Shown here: in pieces, positions 45,172 through 56,017 of the stretch | Numbering within the stretch: the stretch's first letter is position 1 | Layout of the letters: each line of letters begins with the position of its first letter | Assembly (NCBI RefSeq): GCF_900162815.1 | Contig: NZ_FUGD01000071.1 | Coordinates: 1 to 60,235, forward strand | Direction of reading: 5' to 3' | Length of the DNA: 60,235 bases | DNA from: Psychrobacter pasteurii | Lineage (GTDB): Bacteria > Pseudomonadota > Gammaproteobacteria > Pseudomonadales > Moraxellaceae | Notes under the pieces: model-generated | Databases searched by the model: none | Told to the model about the DNA's origin: nothing | The model's input: only the letters and a program-made list of their open reading frames with translations | Made by a program: the position numbers and the translations under genes

Positions 45172-46254
45172 ATGACCACCGTAGACTATATATTAATAAT
45201 CATCGCTGTTGTAATTATGGTGGTAGGTCTTTATATTATTATTCGCGGAGTTCTAAGCCGCAAAGACAATACCAACTCTCAAGCCATTATCCGAGATAAA
45301 AATGGTATTCCTATCATCCCTCGTCATGAGCGTAACCTAGTCGAACAGTCAGAACCGGTACAGATAGAAGAAAGCGAAACCACCATTACGCCAGATCGTG
45401 AGCACCTTCAGCCCGTGATTGAAGAAGAGGGAGCTGTACCCGCTTCTAACGGTTTTGTTGAAACTCAGCCTCATCAGGCAGCGACGTTAGAAGATTATGA
45501 GCAAGACGCTCAATATGAGTCGGATAATGACTATGAGGCAGCCCAAACCCCCTCACAAACCATGCCTTTTAGCAATCCGTTAAATACAGAGTCTGCGCAA
45601 GATACTACCGCTGAAACACCCACCAAAACTGACTTAGAACTGGCGGGCTTACAAATTGATGACAATGAGGACGATGTGTTCTCAACTTTAGCCTCAGCAA
45701 CCGAAAAGCTGATGCCAATGATTGAAACAGCTGAAGAGACTGAGTTTGCTGACAATAGCCCTATGCTAGATCATCATCTGTTAGCTGAAGCCGACCAAGA
45801 TCAAAACAGTCCGCTAAATCATGCTCAAGAAAACATTAATATCACCATAGTGCCTAAGAGTAATTATGAGCTTATTGATGGTAAAACTATCCTATCGATA
45901 GTTAATCAGTATGGCTTAAAGTATGGTGCGATGAATATGTTCCATCGTTATGAGCATAAAGATGGCTCAGGTATATTATGGTTCAGTATGATGGGCATTG
46001 ATCAAGAGGGTATTACTCCTTTTGATTTAAATCTACTGACCACCTCTAAATATAATGGTTTGGTGCTATTTTTATCCTTGCCACACCCCAAGGCCACTCA
46101 AGGCTTTGATACCATGATGAGTGTGGTGAATCTGATTGCTAATGATTTAAATGCGTTGATCTTGGATGAAAATAACGAAATATTGACTCGTGAGCGTAGA
46201 CAGCAGCTACGTACTGAAGTTCGGGAGTACCAAGCACAAGCAGAGCTTCGATAG
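45172..46254 (+). CDS. zipA: Cell division protein ZipA
   Basis: ZipA anchors FtsZ to the inner membrane at the division site. The 360-residue protein has an N-terminal membrane segment (YILIIIAVVIMVVGLYIIIR, residues 6-25). A long acidic, disordered linker follows, then the C-terminal FtsZ-binding domain (about 225-355) with AMNMFHRYEHKDGSGILWFS, GITPFDLNLLTTSKYNGLVL and LNALILDENNEILTRERRQQ. Position after smc supports the call. The usual third partner ligA is 4.6 kb away behind an inserted minus-strand block. Confidence 0.92.
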   Translation: MTTVDYILIIIAVVIMVVGLYIIIRGVLSRKDNTNSQAIIRDKNGIPIIPRHERNLVEQSEPVQIEESETTITPDREHLQPVIEEEGAVPASNGFVETQPHQAATLEDYEQDAQYESDNDYEAAQTPSQTMPFSNPLNTESAQDTTAETPTKTDLELAGLQIDDNEDDVFSTLASATEKLMPMIETAEETEFADNSPMLDHHLLAEADQDQNSPLNHAQENINITIVPKSNYELIDGKTILSIVNQYGLKYGAMNMFHRYEHKDGSGILWFSMMGIDQEGITPFDLNLLTTSKYNGLVLFLSLPHPKATQGFDTMMSVVNLIANDLNALILDENNEILTRERRQQLRTEVREYQAQAELR

Positions 46255-46303
46255 ACAGCTTGAGTCTGGTTTGAATAATAAAACGGACTAATCCTAGATT
46301 ATA

Positions 46304-46338
46304 AAAAAAGCCGTAGCCTAATAAGCTACGGCTTTTTT
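46304..46338. terminator. Bidirectional terminator after zipA and the SDR gene
   Basis: AAAAAAAGCCGTAGC and GCTACGGCTTTTTT with a 7-base loop, between convergent genes. On the minus strand it overlaps the region right after the SDR stop. Confidence 0.9.
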
Positions 46339-46339
46339 G

Positions 46340-47218
46340 TTAGCCCAATTTATTCACTAAATGTAACGGCAGATGTTTCATGGCTTTACCGATGACCAAC
46401 CAAGGCAGAGCGGGGACACAAGCTTCCTCAGCGCCTGATTCGATAGCGGCAACCAAAGCATTACTACCCGTCACTTCATCTACTTCAAAAGGCAATTTTG
46501 GGGCACCTTCGTTGATTTCTGTGCGGATATAACCAGGATAAATCGTGGTGACCTTAATAGGCAGATTATCTGCGAGCATCTCGGCGCGAATGCCTTCCGC
46601 TAAGTGGGCTAAACCGGCTTTACTTGCTGCATAGACGGTCAAATGCTTTGGCATACCACGCATGGCTGACATGCTTGAGATAACTACCAGATGGCCAGAG
46701 TTTTGTTCTCGAAAGATTTCCATAGCCGCTTCACATTGGGCCAATGCCGAAATAAAGTTAATCTCAGCGGTGCGTTGGTTGATATGAAAGCGGCCAGTAC
46801 CTACGCGGCGACCTTCACCGACACCAGCATTGACGATGACGCGATCAATAGAGTCAAATTGCTGTTGAAAGGCTTTAAAGGTATCAAATACAGCATCGTA
46901 ATCGCTGACATCTAAAGCGGTTAGCTCAACACGAATATCAGGGTTTTCAGCCAGTATCTCAGTTTTTAAAGCTTGCAGGCGGTCGGTACGACGCGCGCAA
47001 ATGGCTAGGTTGTAGCCAAGTTTGGCGAAAGTGCGAGCCATACCAGCCCCGATACCAGAGCTGGCTCCGGTTATTAATACGGTCTTGCCTTTACCGGTTT
47101 TATCTTCGATTAACTTGGTTAAGTCCTGGCTTTGGAGTGCAGATTTGGTTTCAGCGAGTTTGGTTTGTACTCCGCCGACCAGTCCTTTTTGAAGCGTGTT
47201 AAATAACGAGTTTTTCAT
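46340..47218 (-). CDS. SDR family oxidoreductase
   Basis: A short-chain dehydrogenase/reductase of 292 residues. After an N-terminal helical segment of about 45 residues come the cofactor loop TGASSGIGAGMARTF, ICARRTDRL (basic residues that suggest NADP(H)), NAGVGEG, the catalytic serine in VISSMSAMRG and YAASKAG. The substrate is not evident. It is the last gene of a minus-strand block with a histidine phosphatase, an APH-type kinase and an acyl-CoA dehydrogenase, which suggests an acyl-CoA or hydroxyacyl substrate (inference). AAGGA precedes the ATG. Confidence 0.85.
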   Translation of the reverse strand: MKNSLFNTLQKGLVGGVQTKLAETKSALQSQDLTKLIEDKTGKGKTVLITGASSGIGAGMARTFAKLGYNLAICARRTDRLQALKTEILAENPDIRVELTALDVSDYDAVFDTFKAFQQQFDSIDRVIVNAGVGEGRRVGTGRFHINQRTAEINFISALAQCEAAMEIFREQNSGHLVVISSMSAMRGMPKHLTVYAASKAGLAHLAEGIRAEMLADNLPIKVTTIYPGYIRTEINEGAPKLPFEVDEVTGSNALVAAIESGAEEACVPALPWLVIGKAMKHLPLHLVNKLG

Positions 47219-47298
47219 ATATATCCTTATAACTTGAAAATATGGGTTACGCCAACCTCAAGTAAATAGCTTGGGTCAGCGCTTATTACTTATTTGAA

Positions 47299-48030
47299 TC
47301 AGTGCCAGCTCACCAAGCTTTCTCCCTCATGATACAGATGACTGTGCTCATTTAAGGATAATAATCTTGGAGTGTTGCCTTTTAGCACTACCGAGGTCAC
47401 CCCGGTGTTAATTAAACTGCGATTTATCTGATAAGCGGTCTTACTGAGCTTGTCGCTGTCTTGCTGTAATAAGCTGGCGGCAATCGCAGCAATTACTCCT
47501 CCAGAAGTAAAAATCAGTACATTTTTAGTTTGCTGCTGCTCAGCGTAAGTCATCAGTTTTTGCAAAGCTTGCTGTACTCGCAGATTAAACTGGGGCCAAC
47601 TTTCTAAGTAATCAGCATCATGCTGCCCTGAGTGCCAGCGAATCATGGCTTCATTAAACAGCTCAGCCAAACGAACCTTAGGTACAGGAGCTTGAGCCAC
47701 AGCGGTCATTATGCCAACCTCTGTGGCAAAGCTTGGGTCAAACTTGATAAACACATCTTTGTGATTAAACTCATTTAATTCTTCAATAACTAAAGGTTTA
47801 GATGCCTTTAAAGTAGAGGCGTTATCAGTGTTATAAGTACTCAAAAAATGCGTAGCGGAGTCTTGCTGGCGAACTAAGCTGCCCGTCACAATGGCATCAA
47901 TCTTACGCTGGGTATTGGCATAGTGTTGGCCTAATAATGCGGCTTGCTGACTTCCTAGTGACGACAGCTTGTCATAGTTTTTTTGACCAAAAGAGGCTTG
48001 TCCATGCCTAGCAAAAAGCAAAGTAGTCAT
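47299..48030 (-). CDS. Histidine phosphatase family protein
   Basis: A member of the phosphoglycerate mutase/acid phosphatase superfamily. The 243-residue protein has the catalytic RHG motif at the start (LLFARHGQASFGQKNYDKLS), the second arginine region SLVRQQDSATHF, and a late VLIFTSGGVIAAIAASLLQQ where the second catalytic His is normally in a SHGG-like motif; here it reads TSGG, so that His appears replaced. The substrate is unknown and activity is uncertain. It lies between the SDR and kinase genes of the same strand. AAGGA stands before the ATG. Confidence 0.8.
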   Translation of the reverse strand: MTTLLFARHGQASFGQKNYDKLSSLGSQQAALLGQHYANTQRKIDAIVTGSLVRQQDSATHFLSTYNTDNASTLKASKPLVIEELNEFNHKDVFIKFDPSFATEVGIMTAVAQAPVPKVRLAELFNEAMIRWHSGQHDADYLESWPQFNLRVQQALQKLMTYAEQQQTKNVLIFTSGGVIAAIAASLLQQDSDKLSKTAYQINRSLINTGVTSVVLKGNTPRLLSLNEHSHLYHEGESLVSWH

Positions 48031-48134
48031 AATGTCCTTGTTACAATGAATGAAAGGCGGTTGGCTGCTGTTATAAGGTTTGTCACAAAAAAAGTCACAA
48101 ACCGGTCAGCAGCCTTTATTTTAGGCAAAGCCGA

Positions 48135-49334
48135 CTAATTTTTTACCAAACGCTTAGCAACAGAGTGCACCGGCTTTGGCAGTTTGCCACTATCGACAGC
48201 TCGTGCAGCTTCTTGCTGGGCAATAAGCTTTAGAGCGCGAGCATGTAGAGCATGGGTGATAATCCAAAAGTTTTTAAACGCAGGATTATCGGTCTGCTTG
48301 TTGTAATAGCGGTAGTAGATTTGCTGAGCGATACCGGCCAAACGGAATAAGCCAAACACTTCGTAAAATGCCCAGTTGTCTGTGGTCATATTCATCTTAG
48401 TGAGATAATAATCCACCACTTCCTTACGGGTCATCATGCCGTCTAAATGAGTGGGCTGGCGGCGGGACTGACGCATGATAACGTTGTCATCTTTTTGTAC
48501 CCAGTAAGCCAAAGCACTGCCTAGATCCATCAAGGGGTCGCCCAAAGTGGCCATTTCCCAGTCAAGTACCCCAATGACCGAAGTCGGGTTTTCTGGGTCT
48601 AATACCACGTTATCAAAGCGCCAGTCGTTGTGAATGACACAAGTACGACTGTCTTTAGGTAAATTGCGTTTTAACCATTGGCGGACCAGATAAAAGCTAG
48701 GGACGTTGGGAGTTTTTGCTTTTTTATAACGTTTCTCCCAACCCATGACTTGGCGCTGGCAGTAGCCTTCGCCTTTACCAATAGCGTTTAAAGCAGGGTT
48801 TTGCTGATAGTCCACTTGATGTAGCTCAATAAGAGCATCTAACACATTGGTACATAAGCTGCGGACCTGTGAGCTATCTAAATCTAACTGCTTTGGTAAG
48901 TTGGCACGAGGAATAATACCCACCAAACGCTCCATCACATAAAAATCGCAACCAATGACAGACTCATCGGTACACAGCGCTATCATATTAGGAACGTAAG
49001 GATAGTCCTCTTTTAAGGCTTGTTGAATGTTAAACTCACGAACCATATCATGGGCGGATTTGGCCTTAGTACCCGCAGGAGGGCGGCGTAAAATTAAATC
49101 GGTATTGTCATAGTGCAGGCAGTAGGTCCAGTTGGAGGCTCCTCCAGAGAATTGACTGACCTCTGGTGTGCCTTGAACATCAATATTTTGTGATTTCAAC
49201 CACTCAGTTACTGCTTTAGCATCTAAAGTTTCGCTCTCTCTGACCTTGGTGGGCTTGTCTATTACTGCACTGGTTTGTGCAGGAGTCACTAAGCCCTCGG
49301 TAGAGGGGTTGTTAGATTGTTGAGGGGTGCTCAT
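48135..49334 (-). CDS. APH-type phosphotransferase (ACAD10/11 kinase-like)
   Basis: The protein has the aminoglycoside-phosphotransferase/choline-kinase fold. FSGGASNWTYCLHYDNTDLI is the nucleotide loop, HNDWRFDNVVLDPENP is the Brenner catalytic motif, and GVLDWEMATLGDPLMDLGSA carries the metal-binding aspartate. These sequences are the type fused to acyl-CoA dehydrogenase in human ACAD10/11 and separate in bacterial lva-type clusters, where the kinase phosphorylates 4-hydroxyacyl-CoA. The ATG at 49334 with AAGGGA upstream is chosen; the frame is open 20 codons further. 399 residues. Confidence 0.85.
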   Translation of the reverse strand: MSTPQQSNNPSTEGLVTPAQTSAVIDKPTKVRESETLDAKAVTEWLKSQNIDVQGTPEVSQFSGGASNWTYCLHYDNTDLILRRPPAGTKAKSAHDMVREFNIQQALKEDYPYVPNMIALCTDESVIGCDFYVMERLVGIIPRANLPKQLDLDSSQVRSLCTNVLDALIELHQVDYQQNPALNAIGKGEGYCQRQVMGWEKRYKKAKTPNVPSFYLVRQWLKRNLPKDSRTCVIHNDWRFDNVVLDPENPTSVIGVLDWEMATLGDPLMDLGSALAYWVQKDDNVIMRQSRRQPTHLDGMMTRKEVVDYYLTKMNMTTDNWAFYEVFGLFRLAGIAQQIYYRYYNKQTDNPAFKNFWIITHALHARALKLIAQQEAARAVDSGKLPKPVHSVAKRLVKN

Positions 49335-49362
49335 AAAAATCCCTTTTATATCGCCAAGAATT

Positions 49363-49394
49363 GAGTTTCGGTACAAAAACGAGTTTCGGTACAA
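49363..49394. repeat. Short tandem direct repeat upstream of the kinase gene
   Basis: GAGTTTCGGTACAA occurs at 49363-49376 and again at 49381-49394, in the 78 bp between the kinase and acyl-CoA dehydrogenase genes. A recent small duplication or a paired protein-binding site are both possible. Confidence 0.55.
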
Positions 49395-49412
49395 TAATAA
49401 GTAAAGAAACGG

Positions 49413-50657
49413 TTATTTTTTTGATTTAGGACGGGTATAGCCGTTTCTTTTTAGCTCAAGCTTGGCAATCATGCCTTTATGAACTTCATCTGGGCCATCA
49501 GCTAAGCGCAAGCTACGGGCTTGGGCATAAAATGCTGGGAGCACAGTATCTTGACTCACACCCATACCGCCGTGTATTTGCATCGCCATATCTACCACTT
49601 CTTGCAGCACATTTGGGGCAACCACTTTAATGGCTGAGATTTCAGTCAGCGCTTCCATCACGCCATGAGTGTCCATTTTATGAGCGGCATTTAAAGTAAG
49701 TAGGCGGGCTTGATCAATTTTAATACGGGCTTCAGCGATACGCTCTAAGTTACCGCCCAGCATCAACAGGGATTTACCAAAGGCTTTTCGGCTCATACCT
49801 CGATGAATGGCAAGCTCCAATGCTTTTTCAGCGGCACCAATACAGCGCATACAGTGGTGAATTCGGCCAGGACCTAAGCGACCTTGAGCGATTAAAAAGC
49901 CCATACCCGGACCTCCAATGATATTGCCCACCGGCACCCGTACGTTATCAAAGACAACTTCACCATGACCATGAGGAGCATCATAATCGCCAAATACGCG
50001 TAGCATACGCTCAATTTTAATACCTTTGGTATCAATAGGCACTAGAACCATTGAGTGTTGTTGGTGACGGCCTAAGTCTTCATTTGGGGTGTGCGCCATG
50101 AAGATAATAAAATCAACATCAGGGTCGCCTAAACCTGAAGACCACCATTTGCGGCCATTCAGCACAATCTCATCCCCTTCCACAATGGCAGTCGCTTCCA
50201 TATTGGTGGCATCACTTGAGGCGACACTTGGCTCGGTCATACAAAATACCGAGCTGGTTTTGCCGTCTAGTAAAGGTTGTAAATAACGTTTCTTTTGTTC
50301 TTCGTTACCAAAGCGCCATAGCAGCTCCATATTGCCGCTGTCTGGGGCGTTACAGTTGAAGATGTTGGGGGCAATCAGGCTACGACCTGTCAGCTCAGCA
50401 ATGGGGGCATAATCCGTGACCGATAAGCCTGCACCCAAAGTTTCATCAGGTAAGAACATATTCCACAGGCCTGCCTCTTTCGCTTTTTGACGTAAGGCAT
50501 AGTACTGCTCAGGCCACTGCCACTGGGTCCAGTCACCATGATTATTTGCTTGGTGACTTTGCTCGATAATTTCAGCTTCGATAGGTTCGATTTCGGTTTC
50601 GATGAATTCTTTGGTGCGTTGATAAAAATCTTGGCCGCGTTCACTGACGTTGAACAT
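49413..50657 (-). CDS. Acyl-CoA dehydrogenase (ACAD10/11-like)
   Basis: An FAD-dependent acyl-CoA dehydrogenase of 414 residues. Typical segments are FCMTEPSVASSDATNMEATA (FAD/substrate contact), LNGRKWWSSGLGDPDVDFII, GGPGMGFLIAQGRLGPGRIH, GMSRKAFGKSLLMLGGNLER and the late MQIHGGMGVSQDTVLPAFYA with DGPDEVHKGMIAKLEL at the end. The details resemble ACAD10/11 and bacterial LvaC more than classical fatty-acid FadE. Start at 50657 has AAGGA eight bases upstream; the frame is open 19 codons beyond. It is the first gene of the minus-strand block, divergent from ligA. Confidence 0.88.
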   Translation of the reverse strand: MFNVSERGQDFYQRTKEFIETEIEPIEAEIIEQSHQANNHGDWTQWQWPEQYYALRQKAKEAGLWNMFLPDETLGAGLSVTDYAPIAELTGRSLIAPNIFNCNAPDSGNMELLWRFGNEEQKKRYLQPLLDGKTSSVFCMTEPSVASSDATNMEATAIVEGDEIVLNGRKWWSSGLGDPDVDFIIFMAHTPNEDLGRHQQHSMVLVPIDTKGIKIERMLRVFGDYDAPHGHGEVVFDNVRVPVGNIIGGPGMGFLIAQGRLGPGRIHHCMRCIGAAEKALELAIHRGMSRKAFGKSLLMLGGNLERIAEARIKIDQARLLTLNAAHKMDTHGVMEALTEISAIKVVAPNVLQEVVDMAMQIHGGMGVSQDTVLPAFYAQARSLRLADGPDEVHKGMIAKLELKRNGYTRPKSKK

Positions 50658-50873
50658 AATAAAATCCTTTTTATTGAAGGGGTTAAATGAATTCCTTGAG
50701 CTTAACTCTACCATTATTTTATGACTTTCTTGTTATTTGCTTCTGACTCAACAGTACTTATTTGGTTATTCTCTTTAGCTTTAGGGGCCGGCTAGGGTGA
50801 GTTTACTTAGGCATCTATATCTGAAAATTGTTATCATAATAATCCAAAATTTTTAAACCCGTATTTGCCCTAA

Positions 50874-52976
<2,103 letters not shown>

Positions 52977-53013
52977 TAACCGCCTTTTGCCCTCATTTGA
53001 TTGTCTGTTGCAA

Positions 53014-53046
53014 AGCCATCACTGTATAGGAGTGGTGGCTTTTTTT
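53014..53046 (+). terminator. Terminator after ligA
   Basis: GCCATCAC and GTGGTGGC pair (one G-T) with a 9-base loop, followed by seven T, 40 bases after ligA. Confidence 0.8.
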
Positions 53047-53170
53047 ATTTTAATCGATGACAAGGCTATCGACTTTAGGTTTGCAATCACAGTATGATAT
53101 TTGGCTAAAGCTACGGAGGGTCGGGCTAAATAGGACATCAAGGATATCAGCCAATAAATAAGGACGGGTT

Positions 53171-54421
53171 ATGCAGTACAACGTGATTGTGATTGGTGCA
53201 GGGATGGTCGGCACATCCATTGCTTGGCACTTACAGAAGAACGGGTCTAAGGTTTTATTGCTGGATAAAAAGGCACCCGGCAGTGAGACTTCCTATGGCA
53301 ATGCTGGGCTTATTCAGCGGGAAGCCATTCATGCTCATGCTTTTCCCAGACAGCTTAGCAAGCTGGTTCAGGTGCTGCCCAATCAGCGCACTGATGTTCG
53401 CTATAGTCTCTCAGGTGTTCTACGCTATTCCTCGGCTTTACTGCAATATTGGAAGTACTCAAGCGATAAGTATTTGCCACAGATTGAGCAAGAGTGGTCT
53501 ACTTTAATTAAGCACTGCATTGATGAGCATGCGGTTATGGTGGCGGAGACCAAAGCTGAGCATCTCATTAAAAAAGTAGGCTGGATTGAATTGCATCGCT
53601 GTCAAAATGAGTTTGACGCTGCGTTAAATTTAGCAAAAAACTGCCCTGATCCTGAGATTGAATATCAAGCCTTATCGGTGTCTGAGCTTCAGGCTATAGA
53701 GCCTAATATCAATGTCTCAGAGTTGGTGGGAGCTATCCACTGGAAGAATACTTGGCAAGTTAACAATCCGGGTGAGCTGGTTAGAGTCTATGCCAAGCAT
53801 TTTGAGCAGCTGGGTGGAGAAGTTGGCCAGGCAGAGGTTCAAGCCTTACAGCAGACGGGTAAGGGCTGGCAGGTAACAGTGAAGGATAACTCCTATTTAG
53901 CCGATCATGTGGTGATTGCCACTGGAGCTTGGTCAGATAAGCTCATCAAGCCTTTGGGGTATGAGCTGCCGTTATTCCCGATGCGTGGCTATCACTTACA
54001 CTTTAAACAAGAAGACGATAATGTGATTCACCATCCTTTATTTGATATGCATAAAGGGTTTGTCATTGGGCCTATGCAGCAAGGATTACGAGTGACCACG
54101 GGGGCTGAATTTAGCTTGTTAGATTCCGAAAAAAGATTAAATCAGCTCAATAAAGTCTTAGTCTGTGCCAAACAAATAGTGGGGCTTAATGAGGCAGTAG
54201 AAGCCGAGCCTTGGAGTGGATTTCGCCCTTGTATGCCCGATATGAAGCCGGTAATAGGGGCGGCTTATCAGCACCAAAACCTATGGTTTGCTTTTGGTCA
54301 TGCTCACCATGGACTGACATTAGGGCCAGTAACTGGGCGTCTGATTGAAGAGATGATTCATGGTAAAACGCCTTTTGTCTCTACCGTACCTTTTGCCACG
54401 AACCGTTTTCTTAGCCAGTAA
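53171..54421 (+). CDS. FAD-dependent amino acid dehydrogenase (DadA-like), first copy
   Basis: A DAO-fold flavoenzyme of 416 residues. Features are the Rossmann start VIVIGAGMVGTSIAWHLQKN, the flavin-contact SETSYGNAGLIQ, a second FAD loop HVVIATGAWSDKL, the MRGYHLHF segment and the late CMPDMKPVIG and FAFGHAHHGLTLGPVTGRLI. DadA-type enzymes oxidise D-amino acids to imines and pass electrons to the respiratory chain. The exact substrate is unknown. It shares most motifs with the next gene but is clearly diverged. AAGGA precedes its ATG. Confidence 0.88.
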   Translation: MQYNVIVIGAGMVGTSIAWHLQKNGSKVLLLDKKAPGSETSYGNAGLIQREAIHAHAFPRQLSKLVQVLPNQRTDVRYSLSGVLRYSSALLQYWKYSSDKYLPQIEQEWSTLIKHCIDEHAVMVAETKAEHLIKKVGWIELHRCQNEFDAALNLAKNCPDPEIEYQALSVSELQAIEPNINVSELVGAIHWKNTWQVNNPGELVRVYAKHFEQLGGEVGQAEVQALQQTGKGWQVTVKDNSYLADHVVIATGAWSDKLIKPLGYELPLFPMRGYHLHFKQEDDNVIHHPLFDMHKGFVIGPMQQGLRVTTGAEFSLLDSEKRLNQLNKVLVCAKQIVGLNEAVEAEPWSGFRPCMPDMKPVIGAAYQHQNLWFAFGHAHHGLTLGPVTGRLIEEMIHGKTPFVSTVPFATNRFLSQ

Positions 54422-54455
54422 TTTTTTTTTAGCCAGTAATTTTTTTAGCCAGTAA
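54413..54455 (+). repeat. Triplicated segment around the stop codon of the first DadA-like gene
   Basis: AGCCAGTAA appears three times (54413-54421, 54431-54439, 54447-54455), separated by runs of T. The first copy supplies the last codons and the TAA stop. It looks like slipped-strand or tandem duplication. Confidence 0.6.
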
Positions 54456-54535
54456 TTAGGGCTATGCTAGCCACTTAATATTTAATCAAACAAAACTCAA
54501 ACTATGATTTAAAAACTCAATCAAATTAGTGACAC

Positions 54536-54563
54536 TTTACCCTTATAAAAGCGTTATCATAAT
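54536..54563 (+). promoter_or_regulatory. Probable promoter for the second DadA-like gene and its leader RNA
   Basis: TTTACC (54536-54541), 16 bp, CATAAT (54558-54563). Transcription would begin near 54570, at the start of the GC-containing hairpin below. Confidence 0.45.
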
Positions 54564-54568
54564 ACTGT

Positions 54569-54608
54569 GCACGACTCATCACTCAATGCTCATGGGGCGT
54601 GCTTTTTT
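54569..54608 (+). terminator. Attenuator-like hairpin in the leader of the second DadA-like gene
   Basis: GCACG (54569-54573) pairs with CGTGC (54598-54602) across a 24-base loop, followed by six T. It starts just behind the predicted promoter and 64 bases before the ATG of the next gene. It could be an attenuator, a riboregulator, or the end of a 40-nt RNA. Confidence 0.5.
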
Positions 54609-54672
54609 ATTGAATAATTTAACTTATTAGACTCACATTTTATTTTTGTGGGTCTAACTTAAAGGAACTTTT

Positions 54673-55938
54673 ATGCAATACGACGTTATTGTGATTGGCT
54701 CGGGTATGGTAGGCACCTCAATTGCTTGGCACCTACAAAAAAACAACTCCAAAGTTTTAGTAATTGATAAAAAAGCGCCAGGTGAAGAAACTTCATATGG
54801 TAACGCAGGTTTAATTCAAAGAGAGGCGGTATATCCAAAAGCTTTCCCACGAGAGATGGGTGAGATCTTTAGAGTGCTCCCTAACACCAGTACTGACATC
54901 CGTTATCGTTGGTCTGCTTTGTTTAACTATCAAAGTGCGTTATATCAGTATTGGACCAACTCAACCCCAAAAAAATTAACAAAAATTGAAGATGAGTGGG
55001 CGACGTTAATTGAGCATTGCACCAGTGAACATGATGTAATGATTCAAGCGTCAGGCGCAGATGAATTAGTGCGTAAAGGCGGTTGGTTTGAAATTTACCG
55101 CACCCAGAAAAAATACGATGAAGCCATTAAGTTAGCTGAAAGAGCGGCTACTAAAGGGGTTGAGTACAAGCTACTAACTCCTGAAGAATTAAAAGAATTT
55201 GAGCCAAATGTTAACTTTGATGAATTCATTGGTGGTATCCACTGGCAGAACTCTTGGCAGGTAAAAAACCCAAGTCGTTTGGTAAAAACTTATGCCAAAA
55301 GCTTCGAAGCCATGCAGGGTGAAATCAAGCAAGCAACTGTCAAAAACATTGAGCAAATGGAAGACAAAAGCTGGCAAGTAACCGCTGAATCTGCCGAAGG
55401 TGAAGTGGCTACTTATAACAGTACCCATGTGGTGATTGCGGCGGGTCCTTGGTCAACACAATTAACCGGTCCTTTAGGTTATAACTTCCCATTATTCCCA
55501 ATGCGTGGCTATCATCAGCATTTCAAAGTCAGCGAAGGCAACCGTATCGGCCACAGCTTATTTGATGCAGAAAAAGGCTATTTGATGGGCCCTATGGAAC
55601 AAGGCATTCGTATTACCACGGGCGCAGAAATGACCACTCTAAATGCTCCGAAAAACTTCGGTCAGCTTGAAGCGGTATTGAAAATTGCCAAAAACGTATT
55701 GCCATTAGAAGAAGCGGTAGAGTCTGAAGCTTGGTGTGGTTCTAGACCTTGTATGGCAGATATGAAGCCAGTTATTGGTCCTGCGCCAAGACATGAAAAG
55801 CTGTGGTTTGCCTTTGGTCATGCGCATCAAGGCTTTACTTTAGGCCCAGCGACAGGACGCCTGGTAGAAGAGATGATCAATGATAAGCCTTTATACATTG
55901 ACGCCACTCCGTTTAGTGCTGAGCGTTTTGGTCACTAA
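54673..55938 (+). CDS. FAD-dependent amino acid dehydrogenase (DadA-like), second copy
   Basis: The 421-residue protein is a paralogue of the preceding gene: MQYDVIVIGSGMVGTSIAWH, EETSYGNAGLIQREAVYPKA, HVVIAAGPWSTQLTGPLGYN, FPMRGYHQHFKVSEGN and FAFGHAHQGFTLGPATGRLV. It is expected to oxidise an amino acid to an imine with FAD. Compared with copy one it is richer in Lys and Glu. AAGGAAC lies before the ATG. A RidA gene follows 80 bp later, fitting imine release. Confidence 0.9.
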   Translation: MQYDVIVIGSGMVGTSIAWHLQKNNSKVLVIDKKAPGEETSYGNAGLIQREAVYPKAFPREMGEIFRVLPNTSTDIRYRWSALFNYQSALYQYWTNSTPKKLTKIEDEWATLIEHCTSEHDVMIQASGADELVRKGGWFEIYRTQKKYDEAIKLAERAATKGVEYKLLTPEELKEFEPNVNFDEFIGGIHWQNSWQVKNPSRLVKTYAKSFEAMQGEIKQATVKNIEQMEDKSWQVTAESAEGEVATYNSTHVVIAAGPWSTQLTGPLGYNFPLFPMRGYHQHFKVSEGNRIGHSLFDAEKGYLMGPMEQGIRITTGAEMTTLNAPKNFGQLEAVLKIAKNVLPLEEAVESEAWCGSRPCMADMKPVIGPAPRHEKLWFAFGHAHQGFTLGPATGRLVEEMINDKPLYIDATPFSAERFGH

Positions 55939-56017
55939 TACTTTTGGACTGTAAACCAAGGCCGGTGGAGTTAATGAGGCTCCACTGGCTTCAAAGTTAA
56001 TCAAAAAGGGACTAAAT

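Noticed and set aside
53193-53507. 104-codon frame within the first DadA-like gene.
   Set aside because: Out-of-frame shadow of a clear flavoenzyme gene.
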